A DNA stretch of 45,797 bases from NCBI GenBank assembly GCA_964615795.1, contig CAZTQR010000023.1:1-45797 (forward strand), read 5' to 3'. The notes below the pieces were generated by a model. That model was not told the origin of the DNA, did no database searches, and was given only the letters and a program-made list of their open reading frames with translations. Position numbers and translations under genes: made by a program. Shown here one piece after another: positions 32,993 to 41,202 of the stretch. The DNA comes from JADJAH01 sp964615795. GTDB taxonomy: Bacteria > Bacteroidota > Ignavibacteria > Tepidaquicellales > Tepidaquicellaceae. The first letter of the stretch is position 1; each line of letters opens with the position of its first letter.

Positions 32993-33376
32993 TTGCCAAC
33001 AATTAACCAGCTGATCAGAAAGGGAAGAAAGAAGATCATATCCAAAAGCAAGGCGCCTGCCATGGATTCCAGTCCTCAGAAGAGGGGTGTATGCACCAGG
33101 GTTTACACTTCAACGCCTAAGAAGCCGAATTCCGCTATGAGAAAAGTTGCCAGGGTAAGGCTTACAAATCAGATTGAGGTTACCGCTTACATACCGGGCG
33201 AGGGTCACAATCTTCAGGAGCATTCGATCGTGCTCATAAGAGGAGGCAGGGTGAAGGATCTTCCAGGCGTAAGGTATCACATAATCAGGGGAGCGCTGGA
33301 TACCGCGGGCGTAGCCAACAGGAAAAAGGCAAGGTCGAAGTACGGCGCAAAGAAGGCTAAGACAGCCGCAGCATAA
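32993..33376 (+). CDS. rpsL: 30S ribosomal protein S12
   Basis: S12 sits at the decoding centre of the 30S subunit and is the classic streptomycin-resistance locus. The 127-aa sequence is highly conserved: PTINQLIRKGRKK, KGVCT-like KRGVCTRVYTSTPKKPNSAM, VTAYIPGEGHNLQEHS, VRYHIIRGALDTAG and RSKYGAKK. The start must be TTG at 32993, because the conserved N-terminus PTINQ follows it immediately and no ATG is available. No Shine-Dalgarno sequence is visible. It is the first gene of the str-type operon. Confidence 0.98.
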   Translation: MPTINQLIRKGRKKIISKSKAPAMDSSPQKRGVCTRVYTSTPKKPNSAMRKVARVRLTNQIEVTAYIPGEGHNLQEHSIVLIRGGRVKDLPGVRYHIIRGALDTAGVANRKKARSKYGAKKAKTAAA

Positions 33377-33412
33377 TTGAACGAATCCAAAACAAGTATC
33401 ACTCACAAATAA

Positions 33413-33880
33413 ATGAGAAGAAAGCGAGCAGAGAAGAGGATCAGAAGGCCGGATCCTAAATACAATGATGTTCTTATAGGAAGGTTCATCAACAGCTTGA
33501 TGCAGGACGGTAAGAAGCAGGTCGCACAGAAGATCATGTATCAGGCCCTTAACATCATTGAGGAGAAGTCAAACAGCGAGCCGGTGGAGATATTCAAGAA
33601 GGCGATGACAAACGTTCAGCCGGCCATCGAGGTAAGGTCAAGGAGGGTTGGAGGCGCAAATTATCAGGTGCCGTCCGAAGTCAGGCCCGACAGAAGGGTT
33701 GCTCTCGGAATCAAGTGGCTTCTGACATATTCGAATGCAAGGAATGAGAAGTCAATGTCAATGAAGCTCGCAAATGAGATCCTTGCCGCAGCTCAGGGAG
33801 AAGGAAACGCAGTCAAGAAGAGAGAGGACGTGCACAAGATGGCTGAGGCCAACAAGGCGTTTGCTCATTTCAGGTGGTAA
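33413..33880 (+). CDS. rpsG: 30S ribosomal protein S7
   Basis: S7 nucleates the 30S head and contacts the E-site tRNA. The 155-aa sequence is typical: RRKRAEKRIRRPDPKYND, LIGRFINSLMQDGKK, VQPAIEVRSRRVGGANYQVP and MAEANKAFAHFRW at the end. The ATG at 33413 lacks a recognisable Shine-Dalgarno sequence, as is usual in Bacteroidetes-like genomes. It lies 36 nt after rpsL and 37 nt before fusA, the standard order. Confidence 0.98.
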   Translation: MRRKRAEKRIRRPDPKYNDVLIGRFINSLMQDGKKQVAQKIMYQALNIIEEKSNSEPVEIFKKAMTNVQPAIEVRSRRVGGANYQVPSEVRPDRRVALGIKWLLTYSNARNEKSMSMKLANEILAAAQGEGNAVKKREDVHKMAEANKAFAHFRW

Positions 33881-33917
33881 GAATTTTTATTAACAGTAAA
33901 GCACTCAACACAACAAA

Positions 33918-36014
33918 ATGCCAAGGCAAGTAAGTTTAGAAAAAACCAGAAACATAGGCATCATGGCTCATATTGATGCCGGAAAGACGACAACGACGGA
34001 AAGGATCCTTTACTACACAGGAAGGCTCCACAGGATTGGAGAGGTGCATGAAGGCGCAGCCACTATGGACTGGATGGAACAGGAGAAGGAAAGAGGCATC
34101 ACGATAACATCAGCGGCGACAACATGTTCATGGCGTGAACACAGGATCAACATCATTGATACGCCCGGACACGTTGATTTCACAGCTGAAGTTGAAAGAT
34201 CGCTCAGAGTACTTGATGGTGCAGTTGCGCTTTTCTGCTCTGTCGGCGGAGTAGAGCCGCAGTCGGAAACGGTCTGGAGACAGGCAGACAAGTACAAGGT
34301 CCCGAGGATCGCATTTGTGAACAAGATGGACCGTATCGGGGCAGATTTTTTCAACGCAATACAGATGATGAAGGACAGGCTCAAGGCAAACGCCGTGCCG
34401 ATTCATCTTCCGATCGGACAGGGCGATATGTTCACGGGCATCATTGACCTTATCACAATGAAGGCAAGGATGTTCAATGAAGACACTCTTGGAGCAACTT
34501 TTGAAGATGTTGATATTCCCGGCTCGCTTCTAGACCAGGCAAATGAATACAGGCAAAAGCTTCTTGAAGCTGTGGCCGATGTTGATGATACACTTCTTGA
34601 GAAGTTTCTCGACGGCAAGGAGATAACCGAAGCCGAGATCCTGAAGGTCTTGAGGCAGGCAACCATAGAAGTGAAGATAATTCCTGTTCTTTGCGGATCA
34701 TCATTCAAGAACAAGGGTGTGCAGAACCTGCTTGACAGGGTAGTTGACCTGCTGCCTTCACCGCTGGATATAGACGATGTTGAGGGACATCATGTACATA
34801 CAGATGATCACATAATCCGAAAGATCTCAGATGACGAGAAGTTTACGGCTCTCGCATTCAAGATCATGACGGACCCCTTTGTGGGAAAGCTCACGTTCTT
34901 CAGAGTGTATTCGGGCGTTGCACAGGCCGGAAGCTATGTTTATAACTCAGTTGCCGGCAAGAAGGAAAGATTCAGCAGACTTCTTCAGATGCATGCAAAC
35001 AGCCGGGAAGACATAAAGGAAGTTTACTGCGGAGATATTGCCGCGGCAGTCGGTCTGAAGTTTACAAGGACCGGTGATACGCTTTGCGATGAATCGGATC
35101 CGATCGTACTTGAGAAGATCAGCTTTCCGGAGCCGGTCATTCAGATCGCGATCGAGCCCAAAACCAAGGCTGATCAGGACAGACTTTCGGAATCGCTTGC
35201 AAAACTTTCTGACGAAGATCCGACATTCAGGGTCAAGACAGATGAAGAGACCGGCCAGACACTGATTGCCGGAATGGGTGAGCTTCACCTTGATATCATT
35301 GTTGACAGACTCAGGAGAGAATTCAAAGTTGATGCAAATGTCGGAAATCCGCAGGTGGCATATAAAGAGACTATCAGAAAGAAGGTTGTTCAGGAAGGCA
35401 AGTTTGTAAGACAGTCGGGAGGCCGGGGACAGTTCGGGCACGTATGGATAGAGATCGAGCCTAATGAAAAAGGAAAGGGATTTGTATTTGAGAATGCGAT
35501 AGTTGGAGGCGTCATTCCGAAAGAGTACATAAATCCCGTTTCGGACGGAATTGAAGAAGCCATGAAGAACGGCGTGCTGGCAGGATATCCCGTTGAAGAT
35601 GTTAAGATCAAACTGTTCGACGGATCGTATCACGATGTTGACTCGTCCGAAATGGCATTCAAGATAGCCGGTTCCATGGCATTCAAGGAAGGTGCAAGGA
35701 AAGCCAACCCGGTATTGCTGGAGCCGATCATGGAAGTGGAAGTTGTAACTCCTGAGGAATATATGGGTGATGTTATGGGTGATCTGAGTTCAAGAAGGGG
35801 CAGGATCGAAGGTATGTCGCAAAGAAGCGATGCACAGGTGATCAAGGCAATGGTGCCGCTTTCGGAAATGTTCGGATATGCTACTACGATGAGATCGATG
35901 ACACAGGGAAGGGCAATTTACACAATGCAGTTCTCACACTATGATGAAGCACCGAAGAGCATCTCGGATCAGATAGTTGAGAAGGTCAAAGGAAAAGAGA
36001 AAGTCGCAAACTGA
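33918..36014 (+). CDS. fusA: Elongation factor G
   Basis: EF-G is the GTPase that drives translocation. The 698-aa protein has G1 AHIDAGKTTTTERILYYTG, the G2 region RGITITSAATTC, G3 DTPGHVDFT and G4 NKMD, and all five domains. Domain IV carries RQSGGRGQFGHVWIE, and the last domain has YATTMRSMTQGRAIYTM. Length is normal (about 690-700 aa). It belongs to the str operon. The tRNA-Ile gene and tuf follow after a 135-nt spacer. Confidence 0.98.
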   Translation: MPRQVSLEKTRNIGIMAHIDAGKTTTTERILYYTGRLHRIGEVHEGAATMDWMEQEKERGITITSAATTCSWREHRINIIDTPGHVDFTAEVERSLRVLDGAVALFCSVGGVEPQSETVWRQADKYKVPRIAFVNKMDRIGADFFNAIQMMKDRLKANAVPIHLPIGQGDMFTGIIDLITMKARMFNEDTLGATFEDVDIPGSLLDQANEYRQKLLEAVADVDDTLLEKFLDGKEITEAEILKVLRQATIEVKIIPVLCGSSFKNKGVQNLLDRVVDLLPSPLDIDDVEGHHVHTDDHIIRKISDDEKFTALAFKIMTDPFVGKLTFFRVYSGVAQAGSYVYNSVAGKKERFSRLLQMHANSREDIKEVYCGDIAAAVGLKFTRTGDTLCDESDPIVLEKISFPEPVIQIAIEPKTKADQDRLSESLAKLSDEDPTFRVKTDEETGQTLIAGMGELHLDIIVDRLRREFKVDANVGNPQVAYKETIRKKVVQEGKFVRQSGGRGQFGHVWIEIEPNEKGKGFVFENAIVGGVIPKEYINPVSDGIEEAMKNGVLAGYPVEDVKIKLFDGSYHDVDSSEMAFKIAGSMAFKEGARKANPVLLEPIMEVEVVTPEEYMGDVMGDLSSRRGRIEGMSQRSDAQVIKAMVPLSEMFGYATTMRSMTQGRAIYTMQFSHYDEAPKSISDQIVEKVKGKEKVAN

Positions 36015-36149
36015 TCTGATATTCGTTCTTTAATTTAGCTGGGTCAGTCCGCCAAAGCCGCGGGCATAACTCGTCGATCAGACACGGTAACAGCTCTATA
36101 AAACCGAAGGTTGTCAGAGAGTCTTGATACAACCGGGAGGTTCCCATCA

Positions 36150-36223
36150 GGGTCAGTAGCTCAGATGGTTAGAGCGCGTGCCTTATAAGCACGAGGTGGG
36201 AGGTTCAATTCCTCCCTGACCCA
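36150..36223 (+). tRNA. tRNA-Ile with anticodon TAT (UAU)
   Basis: The cloverleaf is complete: acceptor GGGTCAG/CTGACCC, D-arm GCTC/GAGC with loop AGATGGTTA, anticodon stem CGTGC/GCACG, loop CTTATAA, variable AGGTG, and T-arm GGAGG/CCTCC with loop TTCAATT. The anticodon is therefore TAT, reading AUA. The rest resembles the common tRNA-Ile(GAT), as if G34 had become T34. The discriminator is A, and CCA is not encoded (CTG follows). It sits between fusA and tuf, probably in the same transcript. Confidence 0.9.
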
Positions 36224-36386
36224 CTGATATTTCAGAAAGCGGGTTGTGCTCTTTCGGACTTTCGCAATCAGATACTGACAGGAATTGACACAATGATCAA
36301 CGAACGTTCCGGGTCTGTTTGAGAGTCTGCTGAAATTCAAAAAAAACATTAATTCATTAATCAACTGTAATAAGGGGAAACACTAA

Positions 36387-37622
<1,236 letters not shown>

Positions 37623-37639
37623 TTCTAAACGAAGCAAAA

Positions 37640-37948
37640 TTGGCATCACAGAAGATAAGAATCAAGCTGAAGTCATACGACCATACGCTTCTCGACAAGT
37701 GGACGGAAAGGATCATAAGGGCCATTAAGCAGACAGGCGCCATCGTCAGCGGTCCGATCCCGCTTCCTTCAAAGAAGAATGTGTACACGGTACTAAGGTC
37801 GCCGCATGTGGATAAGAAGTCGCGTGAACAGTTCGAGACGCGTTCGCACAAGAGACTGATTGACATACTGAACTCGTCAAACAAGACTCTTGAGGCGCTG
37901 ACAAAGCTTGATCCACCTGGCGGTGTCGATATTGAGATCAAAGTATAA
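37640..37948 (+). CDS. rpsJ: 30S ribosomal protein S10
   Basis: S10 is a 30S head protein and, with NusB, part of antitermination complexes. The 102-aa sequence matches the family: QKIRIKLKSYDHTLLDKWTE, SGPIPLPSKKNVYTVLRSPH and SREQFETRSHKRLIDI. The start is TTG at 37640, fixed by the conserved N-terminus and the absence of an ATG. It opens the S10-type ribosomal cluster (S10-L3-L4-L23). Confidence 0.98.
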   Translation: MASQKIRIKLKSYDHTLLDKWTERIIRAIKQTGAIVSGPIPLPSKKNVYTVLRSPHVDKKSREQFETRSHKRLIDILNSSNKTLEALTKLDPPGGVDIEIKV

Positions 37949-37969
37949 AAGTAACCAGGGCATTTACAG

Positions 37970-38587
37970 ATGATTGGCATTATCGGAAAGAAGATAGGGA
38001 TGACCTCTGTCTTTACGGAAGACGGAAGTTATGTACCCTGCACAGTGATCGAAGCAGGGCCATGCTACGTAACCGGCGTCAAGACCGCGGATAAGCACGG
38101 ATACAATTCCGTTCAGCTTGGTTTTGGGGAAAAGAAGGAAAAGCACACCACCAAGCCCGAAGCAGGGTTATTCAAAAAGCACAAGCTCCCGATGCTCAGG
38201 CACCTCAAGGAGATCAGGGATTTTGAGCATGAGAATCTTAAGGAAGGTGATGTGGTGAAAGTTGATATGTTCAAGGAAGGCGATACGGTCAAAGTAACCG
38301 GTGTTTCCAAGGGCAAGGGCTTTCAGGGAGTTGTAAAAAGGCACGGATTCGGCGGTGGTGTAAGAACGCACGGACAAAGCGACAGGGAAAGAGCGCCGGG
38401 ATCGATCGGCGGAAGTTCGTTTCCGTCACGCGTGTTCAAGGGTCAGAGAATGGCAGGAAGAATGGGCGGCGACAAGGTGTCGGTAAGAAACCTCAAAGTC
38501 GTGAAGGTCTTCGGTGACTCTAACCTCATACTTGTGAAAGGCGCAGTCCCGGGTTCAAAGACCGGATTGGTTGAAATCTATAAATAA
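37970..38587 (+). CDS. rplC: 50S ribosomal protein L3
   Basis: L3 nucleates 50S assembly near the peptidyl transferase centre. The 205-aa sequence begins MIGIIGKKIGMTSVFTEDG and contains VTGVSKGKGFQGVVKRHGF, the RTHGQSDRERAPGSIGG loop and KGQRMAGRMGGDKVSVRNLK. It is complete and in the standard position after rpsJ. rplD begins 6 nt after its stop. Confidence 0.98.
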   Translation: MIGIIGKKIGMTSVFTEDGSYVPCTVIEAGPCYVTGVKTADKHGYNSVQLGFGEKKEKHTTKPEAGLFKKHKLPMLRHLKEIRDFEHENLKEGDVVKVDMFKEGDTVKVTGVSKGKGFQGVVKRHGFGGGVRTHGQSDRERAPGSIGGSSFPSRVFKGQRMAGRMGGDKVSVRNLKVVKVFGDSNLILVKGAVPGSKTGLVEIYK

Positions 38588-38593
38588 CGAATA

Positions 38594-39247
38594 ATGAAAC
38601 TCAAGGTTTATAAGCTCGACGGAACCGAATCCGGTGAAACGGTTGATCTTCCCGGTGAAGTGTTTGAACTCGAGACTCCGAATGAACATCTTGTTTACCA
38701 GGCAGTGAGAACTTATCTGTCAAATCAGAGGCAGGGAACTCACAAGTCAAAGGAGAGGAGCGAAGTAAGCGGAGGCGGAAAGAAGCCTTTCAGGCAAAAG
38801 GGAACGGGAAATGCCAGAAGAGGTACAAGCAGGTCACCGGTAATGGTTGGCGGCGGCACTATCTTCGGGCCTAAGCCACACACATACAAACTCAAGATCC
38901 CTAAGAAGGCGGCAAGAGTTGCAAGGAAAAGTGCACTCAGCCTCAAAGCAAAAGGAAATGAGATCATGGTGGTGGAGGATTTCACGTTTGAATCACCGAA
39001 GACAAAGGACCTTTTCAACATTCTGAAATCTCTGAAGCTTCACGAAACAAAGACGTTGTTGCTGCTTGGCGGAAAGAACGACAATGTTTACAAGTCGGGA
39101 AGGAACATCGAGAAGCTCAATGTGAAGATCTCCGACAAGGCGGCCACGTACGACCTTCTTGACAATAAAATGATACTCATGCAGAAGTCTGCGGTGGAAT
39201 CACTGTGCAGGAATCTGACCAATCAAAGCGCGGAGGAGGCAGAATAA
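38594..39247 (+). CDS. rplD: 50S ribosomal protein L4
   Basis: L4 lines the peptide exit tunnel. The 217-aa protein shows QAVRTYLSNQRQGTHKSKER, then the tunnel loop KPFRQKGTGNARRGTSRSP and GGTIFGPKPHTY, then a C-terminal domain. In E. coli, L4 also represses its operon by acting on the leader; whether it does so here cannot be seen. The stop is directly followed by the rplW ATG. Confidence 0.98.
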   Translation: MKLKVYKLDGTESGETVDLPGEVFELETPNEHLVYQAVRTYLSNQRQGTHKSKERSEVSGGGKKPFRQKGTGNARRGTSRSPVMVGGGTIFGPKPHTYKLKIPKKAARVARKSALSLKAKGNEIMVVEDFTFESPKTKDLFNILKSLKLHETKTLLLLGGKNDNVYKSGRNIEKLNVKISDKAATYDLLDNKMILMQKSAVESLCRNLTNQSAEEAE

Positions 39248-39544
39248 ATGAAGACAATACTTGTAAGGCCGCTTGTAACTGAGAAGAATACCAATCTGCA
39301 GGAAAATCTGAATCAGTATGCTTTTGAAGTTGGCAGAGATGCAAACAAAATAGAGATAGCAAGAGCAATTGAAAAGAAGTTCAACGTACGTGTTTCCAAA
39401 GTCAGGACAATCGTTGCAAAGGGAAAGAGCAAGTCACAGATGACGCGGAAAGGAAGATTTGCAGGATACAGGGCAGACAGGAAGAAAGCGATAGTCACTC
39501 TGCACAAAGAGGACAAGATAGACCTGCTCGGCGTTATCGAATAA
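39248..39544 (+). CDS. rplW: 50S ribosomal protein L23
   Basis: L23 sits at the tunnel exit and docks trigger factor and SRP. The 98-aa sequence has ILVRPLVTEKNTNLQE, YAFEVGRDANKIEIARAIEK and the basic VRTIVAKGKSKSQMTRKG. A GGAGGAGG stretch inside the end of rplD precedes the ATG. It is the last ribosomal protein gene here. rplB, its near-universal downstream neighbour, is missing, and a PIN/sigma gene set follows after 31 nt. Confidence 0.97.
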   Translation: MKTILVRPLVTEKNTNLQENLNQYAFEVGRDANKIEIARAIEKKFNVRVSKVRTIVAKGKSKSQMTRKGRFAGYRADRKKAIVTLHKEDKIDLLGVIE

Positions 39545-39575
39545 GTTCTTCAATAATTATCCCGCGGAGAAAGGG

Positions 39576-39761
39576 ATGCCTAAAAAGAAGCCCTCGGAAA
39601 ATCTGCAACCAGCAGTTTCCGTAAAGAATGAACGGATCAAGTATCTTCAGGAGAAACTAAAGCTCGACGAGAATATTGTCGGGCTTTTAGTGCATTCACA
39701 GGGAATTTTTCGGAATACGGATCTTATGAAGAGGGTTGATGAGGCAATGAATGCCGGATGA
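39576..39761 (+). CDS. Small basic/helical protein upstream of a PIN protein (antitoxin-like position)
   Basis: The 61-aa protein begins MPKKK and is predicted mostly helical (KNERIKYLQEKLKLDENIV, then TDLMKRVDEAMN). I do not recognise the family, and it lacks the classical ribbon-helix-helix or AbrB antitoxin patterns. The ATG has GGAG and AAAGGG just upstream. Its stop overlaps the ATG of the PIN-domain gene (39758-39761, ATGA). This is the usual layout of a VapBC toxin-antitoxin pair, with the small antitoxin gene first. An antitoxin-like or partner role is therefore inference from position and size. Confidence 0.7.
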   Translation: MPKKKPSENLQPAVSVKNERIKYLQEKLKLDENIVGLLVHSQGIFRNTDLMKRVDEAMNAG

Positions 39762-40210
39762 AGCCCGGCAAGGAAGCGTTTCTTGACAGCCCGGTATTTG
39801 CAGATCATCTTAGTTCAGCATCGGGCAAATGTTCTTTCTTAATCAAGTGCATGACGGTATTTGACCATTGCTTTACAGGCGTGGTGAATATCGCGGAAGT
39901 CCTTTCAGCCTGCGATACAAAAGAGCAGAAAGAATCTGCGAAGCGGGCATTTTACGGCACAGGTTTGCTGGGAATGCCTTACAGATATTCCGAGAAAATG
40001 TCTGAAGTTCTGAAGGAGTCAGTTTCAGGCAAAGAGTGCAATTTCAGGGATGTGTTTGTGATGACCATGTGCTCTGAAACGAAGCTTCCGCTGGTAACAT
40101 ACGACACCTGCAGATACTTGTCACTTTCGGAAAAGTTCAGCGTAAAACTCATAAGCAGGCAGGAAGTAATAAGGAAATACAATTCAGTAATCAAAAATAA
40201 ACCCGGATGA
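39758..40210 (+). CDS. PIN-domain (VapC-like) putative ribonuclease
   Basis: The 150-aa protein carries the PIN-domain acidic quartet in the right order and spacing: D10 (AFLDSPVF), E47 (VVNIAEVLSAC), D98 (NFRDVFVMTMC) and D116 (PLVTYDTCRYLS). These would hold Mg2+ or Mn2+ for RNA cleavage. VapC toxins usually cut tRNA or rRNA. The length is slightly above a typical VapC (about 130 aa). It has seven cysteines, an unusual number for the family. It overlaps the upstream 61-aa gene and the downstream rpoD gene by ATGA, so it appears translationally coupled to the primary sigma factor. It may be a domesticated RNA-processing enzyme rather than a toxin. Confidence 0.75.
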   Translation: MKPGKEAFLDSPVFADHLSSASGKCSFLIKCMTVFDHCFTGVVNIAEVLSACDTKEQKESAKRAFYGTGLLGMPYRYSEKMSEVLKESVSGKECNFRDVFVMTMCSETKLPLVTYDTCRYLSLSEKFSVKLISRQEVIRKYNSVIKNKPG

Positions 40211-41064
40211 AATTAGGGAAACAGTACACAAGCAGGGAGAACCAGTCAACTGATATCTATCTGAAAGAGATCAGCAAGACAACGCCCTTATCGGTTGAGG
40301 AGGAGATTGAATATGCGAAGAGGATCAAGAAGGGAGACAAGAAGGCGCTTGACGCACTGGTCAAGGCAAACCTGAGGTTTGTGGTCAGCGTGGCAAAGCA
40401 GTATCAGAATCAGGGTCTTTCCCTGAATGACCTGATCAACGAGGGCAACCTCGGACTGATCAAAGCCGCCAAGAAGTTTGATGAAACGAGAGGATTCAAA
40501 TTCATTTCATACGCAGTATGGTGGATCAGGCAGTCAATACTGCAGGCTCTTGCAGAACAGTCGAGGGTAGTAAGGCTTCCGCTCAACATTGTACAGCAAA
40601 AGAGCAAGATCGCCAAGACAATAAGCGAACTTGAACAGCAGAACGAGCGTGCTCCAAACGTGCTTGAGATAGCTGAGAAGCTTGACATGAGCATCTGGGA
40701 AGTGCAGGAAACGCTGAAGAATTCAGGAGGCCACGTTTCTGTAGATGCCCCTAGCATTCACGGGGAAGACACAAAACTGATAGACATCATGCCTGACAAG
40801 CAGGAGAAGATGCCCGATGTAAATCTCATGAAAGATTCGCTGAGGATCGAGATCGAAAGGGCGCTTGATACACTTTCCCAAAGGGAGAAGGAAGTTGTCA
40901 AATTGTATTACGGACTTGAAAAAGAGAACCCGCTTACATTGGAGGAGATCGGCGACAAGTACAAGCTGACACGCGAGAGAGTGAGGCAGATCAAGGAAAA
41001 GGCGATCAGAAGACTGAGACAGGCTTCAAGAAGCAAGGCGCTCAAGACATATCTGGGACAGTAA
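40207..41064 (+). CDS. rpoD: Primary RNA polymerase sigma factor (Bacteroidetes-type RpoD/SigA)
   Basis: The 285-aa sigma-70 lacks region 1.1, as in Bacteroidetes primary sigma factors. It has region 1.2 (YLKEISKTTPLSVEEEIEYA), region 2 (ANLRFVVSVAKQYQNQGLSL, then GFKFISYAVWWIRQSI) and region 3 (PLNIVQQKSKIAKTISELEQ). Region 4 contains LTLEEIGDKYKLTRERVRQI and ends RSKALKTYLG. The end of region 4 is the hallmark of the group 1 factor. Start and end both match the family, so the gene is complete. Its ATG overlaps the PIN-gene stop. A terminator follows 30 nt after the stop. Confidence 0.97.
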   Translation: MKLGKQYTSRENQSTDIYLKEISKTTPLSVEEEIEYAKRIKKGDKKALDALVKANLRFVVSVAKQYQNQGLSLNDLINEGNLGLIKAAKKFDETRGFKFISYAVWWIRQSILQALAEQSRVVRLPLNIVQQKSKIAKTISELEQQNERAPNVLEIAEKLDMSIWEVQETLKNSGGHVSVDAPSIHGEDTKLIDIMPDKQEKMPDVNLMKDSLRIEIERALDTLSQREKEVVKLYYGLEKENPLTLEEIGDKYKLTRERVRQIKEKAIRRLRQASRSKALKTYLGQ

Positions 41065-41093
41065 GAAATTACCAAGTTAGTGAAACCCGACCG

Positions 41094-41125
41094 GCCCGTG
41101 CAGTATTGCGCGGGCTTTTCTTTTG
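41094..41125 (+). terminator. Rho-independent terminator after rpoD
   Basis: The stem GCCCGTGC (41094-41101) / GCGCGGGC (41108-41115) with one T-G wobble and loop AGTATT is followed by TTTTCTTTT. It closes the operon running from the ribosomal genes through rpoD. Confidence 0.85.
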
Positions 41126-41202
41126 TACTCCGGACTTTCCCGGTTGTGTGTGTTTCCGGAAATGTAATGCTGAAGGGAACTTGCCCGGAGAAGAAAAGAG
41201 GA

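Noticed and set aside
34947..35633. 228-aa minus-strand open frame inside fusA
   Set aside because: It lies fully within the conserved EF-G coding sequence and shows no recognisable domain; it is a codon-bias shadow.
36040..36050. GGGTCAG upstream of tRNA-Ile, matching the tRNA 5' acceptor strand
   Set aside because: A seven-base match by itself is expected by chance. No further tRNA-like sequence or attachment-site arrangement follows.
36015..36149. Possible hairpins between fusA and tRNA-Ile (GGTTGT...ACAACC and GGGAGGTTCCC)
   Set aside because: The stems are short with large or tiny loops and lack a T-tract. They may help tRNA processing, but the evidence is too weak to call.
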